A DNA stretch of 14,987 nt from Pholiota molesta. Lineage: Eukaryota > Basidiomycota > Agaricomycetes > Agaricales > Strophariaceae. The position numbers and the translations under genes are program-made. The notes beneath the pieces are model-generated. The model worked only from the letters and a program-made list of their open reading frames with translations, was not told the origin of the DNA and did no database searches. Positions 9,152 through 14,987 of the stretch are shown here, in pieces. How positions within the stretch are numbered: the first letter of the stretch is position 1; every line of letters starts with the position of its first letter. The stretch is taken from contig JACGCK010000555.1 in NCBI GenBank assembly GCA_014925825.1, positions 1-14,987 on the forward strand, read 5' to 3'.

Positions 9152-11065
9152 CTACAAATACATAGGGAGCACCTGCATTCCGTGGCTTCCCAGTACATCG
9201 GTGTGTATTCGATAATGTTCATCGGACCTAGAGCGTAAGCCGCCGCTGAGTCTTTCGAGCTTGAATACAACAGGAGATATTGTATGTATTTTGGTCACTT
9301 TCCCAAATCTAGTCACTTGCTTCATGCTCTCTTCACACAACAGACACACCGCAAGACAGGTTTCGGGAATGTGAATAAAACCGGTCGCATCCCTTCCAAA
9401 ATTTAATATTGCGATCATCATCTGGAACCTGCCCTCGGCAGTCCAACCACTAGGCCCGCGAATCCTCCCGTCAAGTAAATCGTAGCGATGAGGTATTCGT
9501 TCGATGGCTTCATAGTAGCCAGTGGGCGCTATATCGACAGTAGCATAGAAATCTGTTAAAATGTACGAAGCAGCAACATCTGTTGATATAGCGGGCATTA
9601 GGAGGAGTGGTATTTGTAGTCCCAGGTGTGTAAGGGTTAAAGGCTCCATGGGCCGCTTGAAACTAAGTTGCTTGTTGGACGATTGTAGGTAATACGACGG
9701 GCTGAGCGGGAGAAGGGAAGTGATGCGAGTCCTGGTGTCAGGGAGATTCCCTGCCCAATTGAAGATGTCTAAAACTCCAGTTTTCGAAGCGCTGAGTATC
9801 TTTTTCAAAAGACGGAAGAACGCCCGCTCAGAGCCTTCGCCATATGCAATCGAGATGCTGACTTCGAATATCCCCATTAACGAATACGCAACGTCTTCTT
9901 CGCGAGTTACTTCACGGCGCGCGGCCAACTGCATTCTCCGCGAGATGGACGCGCCGTGGATATAATGTAGTTCGTTTATTGTAAGCGTTGTTGCCTTATC
10001 AATGCTCTCTAAAATGTTGGGGTCCCATTTATCATTATCGGATGTGCTGATGAGTTGTATCCAATCCATGTCGTAAAATTTAATGCAACCAGGCGCGAGC
10101 AGTTCCTGTAGCGTCCATCCGCGAGTGAACCAAGGATCCTTGTGCACATCCGAAAGCGTCGCAGTCTCCGCGAGATAGGTGATGCAGAGGTCAGAGTCCC
10201 GATACCAGTTATACATCGAACGAATGGATTCGTCGAGCTCGGTGCTGCTTTCTTTGTTTATGCAGATTGTGTCCATCCAGCCAAGGGTAAGACCATGGTC
10301 TCGAGAGGCGATCTTGCAGAAGTTGACGAGCTTTTGATATCCTGCGTGCTCCATATCGAACATGCCCTTGTTCCAGTCGCTATAAGTTACTTCGCCCGGC
10401 GCAGTACGAAGCCATGTATGGGACAAAATGGCATATCGTGCATGTTTTGCCACCCATTCCTGGATAAATTCCCGTTCGGCACTTGTCTTGTTGGTGTGAT
10501 AGATGGAGTATGGCTTCATCTCTAATAGAAATTGTTCTTCGTCAAAGTTGGATTGGATCTCGGAAGCAAGATGCGCATAGATGCCGCTCCTGTCGAGGAG
10601 AGAGACAAGGAGCTTGGTGCCGTTGATATCTGGTGTGAAGCATAGCAGTCTGATGGGCATCTTGTTGGAGACATGTTCTCTCAGTGCCGCCAGTAGCGTT
10701 TGAAGCGTTGTCGGCTCGGAAGGTTCATGATGATGATTATCTACGCTCAGGTCTCAGTAGTAAGTTATTGGGCACTGTAAAAATTATTTACCTTCCGTGA
10801 ATGAATGTCCAGGGATGATGACCATTCTTTCTGGAGAAATTGTGGGTGGTTCGGATACGTCATCGGGCTCTATATAGCACTATGTTGAACAGACCTGGTT
10901 TAATTCTCCAAATTTATGTTAATGAATACCTTCCTTGACCTCGTTTAGTTCGGGAGAAGCTCTGGTCCTATCTTTTACGATTGTCAGAAAGAACGAACAT
11001 CTCTGGGACATTGTTATTTGACGAGACATACCGGCGTCTGTCAAATCGACCTCGACCTGACCCAT
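9152..11065 (-). CDS. HET-domain (heterokaryon incompatibility) protein
   Basis: Model of about 580 residues from exons 11065-11032, 10971-10930, 10869-10792 and 10740-9152; the last exon holds nearly everything and is free of frame breaks. HET domains act in non-self recognition and programmed cell death in filamentous fungi. The domain spans about residues 150-300: YAILSHTW, then GWMDTICINK, ELDESIRSMYNWYRDSDLC, and WFTRGWTLQELLAPG, all hallmark blocks. Further on are the typical REVTREEDVAYSLMGIFEVS and IAYGEGSERAFFRLL segments seen in basidiomycete HET proteins. The C-terminal ~250 residues match nothing I recognise; no ankyrin, WD40, NACHT or TIR partner domain is visible. The N-terminal part contains an acidic linker (VKEEPDDVSEP) and a short histidine run. 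The 5' end is uncertain: intron 1 of this model uses an AAG acceptor, and an alternative model adds upstream exons (next entry). Confidence 0.88.
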
Positions 11066-11452
11066 GGATGGAGAACGAATGATGCACAATATAAATTCTG
11101 GAGACTAGCGAGTAATTGATCTGCTTCAGGTCCTATCCCAGTTTCGTGTCGACCTTTATGAGTGATCATGTTAGACAACTAGAGCGAGGTGCAAGAGCTG
11201 TGCTCACTATTTCTATTCAACTGCCCATCATTGACACTTTGTACAAGAGGAATGACAAAACTTTGCAAGGCTTTGAGTAAAATTTGAGCTTGGGCATGTA
11301 GAGAATCTGAACTGTTATGACCTACTCCACCAGTAATGCATGTAAGCAAGTAAATTTTATGATATTCAAACGAAAGACTCACCCCGTTCAGGTTGTGCCG
11401 CAGAATGGCTGGCGACATCATGATCGGTCGTATCTTCGGATGTCGATAACAT
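11057..11452 (-). CDS. Possible additional 5' exons of the HET gene
   Basis: Three open segments join in phase by GT-AG introns and then into the HET gene: 11452-11383 (from the ATG of MLSTSEDTTDH), 11321-11208 (LHAQAQILLKALQSFVIPLV) and 11153-11057 (GPEADQLLASLQNLYCASFV), the last splicing to 10967 with a TAG acceptor before RASPELNEVKEEPDD. This would replace the short first exon and the first four bases of the second exon of the previous model. Its last intron is 89 nt, longer than neighbours, with a weak GTCGAG donor. The segments share a loose leucine-rich helical look with LQTLLAALREHV downstream. Alternatively they belong to a separate small gene or are chance open frames. Confidence 0.35.
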
Positions 11453-12466
11453 CCTTTGATCGTAGAGTCGTTCGATTTGCCTTGAAGAAAAGCAGATAGT
11501 ACTTGTAGAGATGAAGATTGCATTGTTCAATCCTAAGGCTTTAGTAGGCTTATCACCGTGATTGGGAATAGAGGGTGGGTTGGGATGCTGGAGACGGCCC
11601 GAGGTCGGAGTGTGTCGGACCACGGGCTCACTGTCTATGGCGTAACTTTGATCATCAACCACTATCAACCACCGCTATCATGACGCATTCAAAATTCAAA
11701 CATACGATCTCTATGTAGCCCTTCTATAATGAAGGCCCTACCCCATGACTATTTCGCTTCCTTGCCCCCTCTTTCAGTGGCACAGACCTTTTCTTATCCT
11801 GATGACAGAAGCACATATGCAGGTCCACTCTGGCAGCCCCGGTCCTGTTCCTTCTTGATTCCTTCCTGCTCACGGTTCGACTAGGTATCGCTGGCAGCTT
11901 GCCAGCAACTACTAGCCCCCATTGTCGGCCTTCTCGTGACAACAAGGCTACGAGGATAGCCTACACATATAGTTGCGCACTGGACAGGAACATAATTTGC
12001 GGGCGTCAAATATGCAGAACCCGTCACGAGGGACCTTCAACAGAATTCGCAAGTTTTAAGCGCTTAAATAGTCTCGCCGGAACCATGATTTACTCTCACC
12101 AGCTCCTACCAGCTCCCACCTCTGGAAGTTCTAAAATTAACGAGCAGTTTAGACGCATCTTCTCAACTAACAATGTAGTAACAACCGTGCAATAAACCAA
12201 AATGAAACCTCCACAACTTCAGGGCTCCCGGCTACCCTTTCCTTCTTTCTCACTTTATTTGCTTCCTGACCTGATCAGATGACTACAGATGACTACGCCT
12301 TCTGAGTCGAAAGGGGGTTTTAAATTCATACGCTAGACTATGCTGCATATCGCTGGCATTTCTTCTTTCCCGATGATACACCGAAGAAATTACTCTCGCA
12401 GGCTTCAACCCAATATTTGCACATATAAAGTACGATGACGGCAGGGGCCAATTCGTTCAAGACACC
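11453..12466. other. Intergenic region upstream of the mannanase gene
   Basis: About 1 kb between two divergently transcribed genes. Open frames of up to ~100 codons exist on both strands but show no family similarity, no splice-supported extension and no codon pattern that stands out. Small direct repeats occur (GATGACTACA/GATGACTACG at about 12280-12300; TCAACCAC repeats near 11655-11675). It presumably holds the promoters of both genes. Confidence 0.5.
12424..12429 (+). promoter_or_regulatory. TATA box of the mannanase gene
   Basis: TATAAA lies 43 bases ahead of the ATG that begins the secretion signal. This spacing would place transcription start a dozen or so bases before the start codon, giving a very short 5' leader. 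Confidence 0.5.
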
Positions 12467-14858
12467 ATGCGGTCTATGCTTGCTGTGTTGCTCTGTGCAC
12501 TGCTCGCCCTCACGGGGGCGTCCTCTTCAAAGCCCTCGGCCCGAAAGGATTCGTAACTCAGGCAAATGGCGAATTCCACCTTGATGGCAAACCATTTGTG
12601 AGTGCTTTCGCCGTACAAGTTGTTACTAGTATTTTCTAATCAAAATTTGCACAAGAATTTCGTTGGCGCCAACTCGTATGTGAGTAAATTTTGACCAAAT
12701 TTTAGCAACCGTTTGCTCAAATGATGGCGTCGTTGCGTCATTTCTTTTCTCATTCAGTGGTTGGGATTGTTGACGAGCACTGCGGACGTTGATGCCACGT
12801 TCAAAGAAATGCAGGGCGCTGGTGTAAAGGTTCTTCGCACATGGGTAATATTCATTTCTCTCTGCATAGCATCCTTTCATGGTCTCAACCTCAACGACTA
12901 TTTAGGGATTTAATGCCATCAACGGATCCGAAGTCGCAGGAGCTCTTCAATCTGGATTAACATATTATCAAGTATTTATTATTCTTCTTCGTCTCTTCTT
13001 TCTCAACCTACAATACTAATAGCTTTCTCTTAGGTCTGGAACTCAAGCGAGTGGGTTCTTAACGATGGCCCGCAAGGCCTCCAGAGACTCGACTACGTCG
13101 TCAACACGGCAGGAAAATATGGCATCAAACTCATTCTTGCCTTCACCAACAATTGGTAACGTTTCTCCGAGCGGATACAGTAAACGTCTCGTTCTTACTT
13201 GTATTTTATTTCAGGGTGGGTTATGGGGTAGTTCTATATTCCAGATTTAGAATTATGCATCGGCTCATAGAATTGAAGGGCATGGAACTTTACATTAATT
13301 GGATTGCTGGTGCTGGCAACACGCATGATGTTTTCTACACCAACCCAACGATCATTGCATCTTATCGTTAGTCGTTCTATATTCCTACACCTCGTCCACC
13401 GCTGAATTTTCTAATTGGTCATTACAGAACGTTACGTGACGGCCATTGTCAACCGATACAAAGACTCTCCCAACGTTTTTGCTTGGGAAATGATGAATGA
13501 AGCGAGATGTTTGGGAGACCTTCCTTCGGGCCCAGCTTGTGTTCCTGGCACTGAGCTTCTCACTAAGTGGTACAAGCAACAATCTGATTTCATCCGCTCG
13601 CTGTATGTATTTCTTCCTGGTCAACGGACTCGAAATGCAACCAAGTACTCACGAGAATCACTTACAAGTGACCCCTTCCACTTGATCACCACTGGAGGCG
13701 AAGGCCACTTCTACTGGAAAAACAAAAACGTTGGATACTGGTCTGATGGCGTATTCACTTCAGATTATAATTTCAACGGGCAAGGTCTGTAGAAATAACA
13801 GTCTTATTGTTTTAACAGTTGCTCATATATAACGTCTTATAGCTGGTGAAGACTTCGACACAGAATTGACCCTGCCCAATGTAGACTTCGGCGCATATGT
13901 AAGTTTCGCAATTAGGTCCATTCATAATGCTTACTATGAAATCTATCTCCACATCAGCATTTATATCCTCAAACCTGGTGAGTCGCTGTCTGTATTTGGT
14001 CCAACGTGAAAGGTATAATATGGCGACTGCTCAGGTATCCCCAACTTGTGAGTAGCCATGAGAAATATGGATAACTACTGAAATATTTGAGCAGGACTTC
14101 CCGGGATCCAACTGGACCGCAAAAGATTGGGGCCTTTTCTGGATTAAAGCACATGCTGATTGTAAGAATAATATGACTGCTGCTCTTTATTATTCAATGT
14201 TGACGAGGTGCGATACGATAGCTGCCAAGAAGGCCAATAAGCCCGTTATTCTGGAAGAATTTGGAGTTACTGGAATAAGTATGCTATTCTGGCAAATTCT
14301 GTCGTTTGGTCTCATCGATTTTCTCCAGAAAATAAGACCGAGGTATATACTGCATGGGTGAATCTGGCACTTGAAACTAAGCATGCGTAAGACTGCCCAA
14401 ATTCTTTTTTCGAAGGCTTGCGTTAATTACCTTTTATCTTTTAGTGGGTGAGTTTTCACCTAAAGTCTTAAAAGTTCCAGAAACTCAGACGCTTAATGGT
14501 GTCGAAGAATTTTTCCCTGGCAATTTGGAATGTTGGGTCTGAAAGAAGACGGAGGAAACCGCGTGATCAAATACGCTGATGCTCTCATTAACGGGGTAGA
14601 TATAGTTCTTGTTTTCATTTACAGCTATCGACTAATCATTCCCATCGTAGGCATCCCCCAACGATGGTAAACCCCATTTCTGCTGGTGATGTTTTATGGG
14701 CACAGACAAAAATTAATGCGCTTTCTAGGTTTTGCTATCTACAAAATCAATCCTCCGTGTGGGATATCTTCACGTAGGTTAATCAGCTATTGCATACGCG
14801 AACTAACGAGGGCCATACTAGAAACACTGCAAAGATTCAAGCCAGTCGATCAGGATGA
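12467..14858 (+). CDS. Secreted GH5_7 endo-1,4-beta-mannanase, 20 exons
   Basis: Mannan-degrading secreted enzyme, about 427 residues. Exons: 12467-12597, 12656-12679, 12758-12844, 12906-12971, 13034-13155, 13215-13227, 13279-13366, 13428-13602, 13669-13784, 13843-13898, 13958-13977, 14035-14047, 14095-14161, 14222-14278, 14329-14386, 14445-14447, 14508-14595, 14651-14666, 14729-14773, 14822-14858. The protein has a signal peptide ([20 protein letters not shown]), then the GH5 fold: [31 protein letters not shown] (acid/base Glu ~202), [23 protein letters not shown] (nucleophile probably the second Glu, ~339) and PWQFGMLG. No CBM1 is seen. Two single bases are missing: one after the signal peptide (12516-12526, around a G5 run), one in the A run 14743-14746 ([12 protein letters not shown]). 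Both look like assembly errors. The chosen stop follows the phase-consistent last intron; another frame of exon 20 would end at 14877. Confidence 0.88.
14445..14447 (+). other. Candidate 3-nt microexon (TGG) in the mannanase gene
   Basis: Between exons ending CATGC (14386) and starting AATTTTTCCCTGG (14508) lie 121 nt. Reading them as two introns of 58 and 60 nt, GTAAG...TTTTAG and GTGAGT...GAAG, leaves TGG as an exon. It completes Ala and supplies the first two bases of Gly in HAGIFPWQFG, a join expected in GH5_7. A single 121-nt intron would also keep the frame but delete the Gly and would be about twice the length of the gene's other introns. Confidence 0.6.
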
Positions 14859-14987
14859 ACGAATGGTTTCAGTGAGGGGATGATGACAGATGAAAAGACT
14901 ACTTCCTTTTGATTCTTTGAATGTTATGGATGAAAAGGGTGTGTTTACGCCTGCGACATATTTAAAGATTGCACCATATACACTTAT
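14859..14987. other. Mannanase 3' flank
   Basis: Short AT-rich sequence after the stop, presumably 3' untranslated region and polyadenylation zone. No further gene starts before the window ends. Confidence 0.4.

Noticed and set aside
8800..9215. Two 67-codon plus-strand open frames
   Set aside because: The first reads through the last intron and 3' end of the sorting-nexin gene; the second overlaps the end of the HET gene. Neither looks coding.
11724..12195. Open frames of 73 (minus) and 98 (plus) codons in the intergenic region
   Set aside because: No family similarity, overlapping on opposite strands, and no splice-supported continuation.
14840..14879. Alternative mannanase ending with MNEWFQ before a TGA at 14877
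   Set aside because: It would need a further missing base at the last splice junction; the phase-consistent exon ends at 14858 without that assumption.
1..14987. A novel defence, toxin or biosynthetic gene cluster
   Set aside because: The genes belong to unrelated known fungal families with independent promoters; no functional linkage is visible.

Overview
The window looks like nuclear DNA of a filamentous fungus, most likely an agaricomycete. Introns are short (about 47-67 nt), very dense and GT-AG. The proteins are eukaryotic and fungal: a GH5_9 exo-beta-1,3-glucanase, an Oac1-type mitochondrial carrier, an Mdm1/SNX13-type sorting nexin, a HET-domain protein and a GH5_7 beta-mannanase. I see nothing prokaryotic: no operons, CRISPR array or phage genes. 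All exon models were read by eye from splice consensus, phase and family similarity.

Layout. 1-1402 (+): the 3' part of a GH5_9 glucanase gene. 1403-2217: mostly gene-free, with a decayed fragment of a second copy of that glucanase at about 1801-1888. 2218-2320 (+): an intron-containing tRNA-Gly(GCC)-like gene with a T6 terminator. 2441-2623 (+): two neighbouring exon fragments of TCTP, truncated at both ends. 2919-4560 (-): a 12-exon mitochondrial carrier gene. 4561-4747: a divergent intergenic promoter. 4748-8888 (+): an eight-exon gene for a ~1251-residue TM-PXA-RGS-PX-Nexin_C protein. 9152-11065 (-): a HET-domain gene, possibly with three more 5' exons up to 11452. 11453-12466: intergenic. 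12467-14858 (+): a GH5_7 mannanase gene that I resolve into 20 exons, one apparently of only 3 nt.

These are unrelated housekeeping, secreted-enzyme and recognition genes, not a cluster serving one pathway. The two secreted hydrolases differ in role: the GH5_9 enzyme family acts on the fungus's own wall glucan, the GH5_7 family on plant mannan. The carrier and the sorting nexin share a 187-bp divergent promoter.

A repeated oddity is single-base indels, nearly all deletions, in otherwise well-conserved coding sequence: glucanase, carrier, sorting nexin, mannanase and the TCTP fragment. The HET gene has none. Uncorrected assembly indels are the simplest explanation. In the glucanase, however, the indels net to zero twice and remove the catalytic nucleophile motif from the reading frame, so real decay is possible there. 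I found no novel multi-gene system. The most interesting items are the candidate 3-nt exon, the microexon-rich gene structures, the tRNA/TCTP-fragment junction and the glucanase relic.
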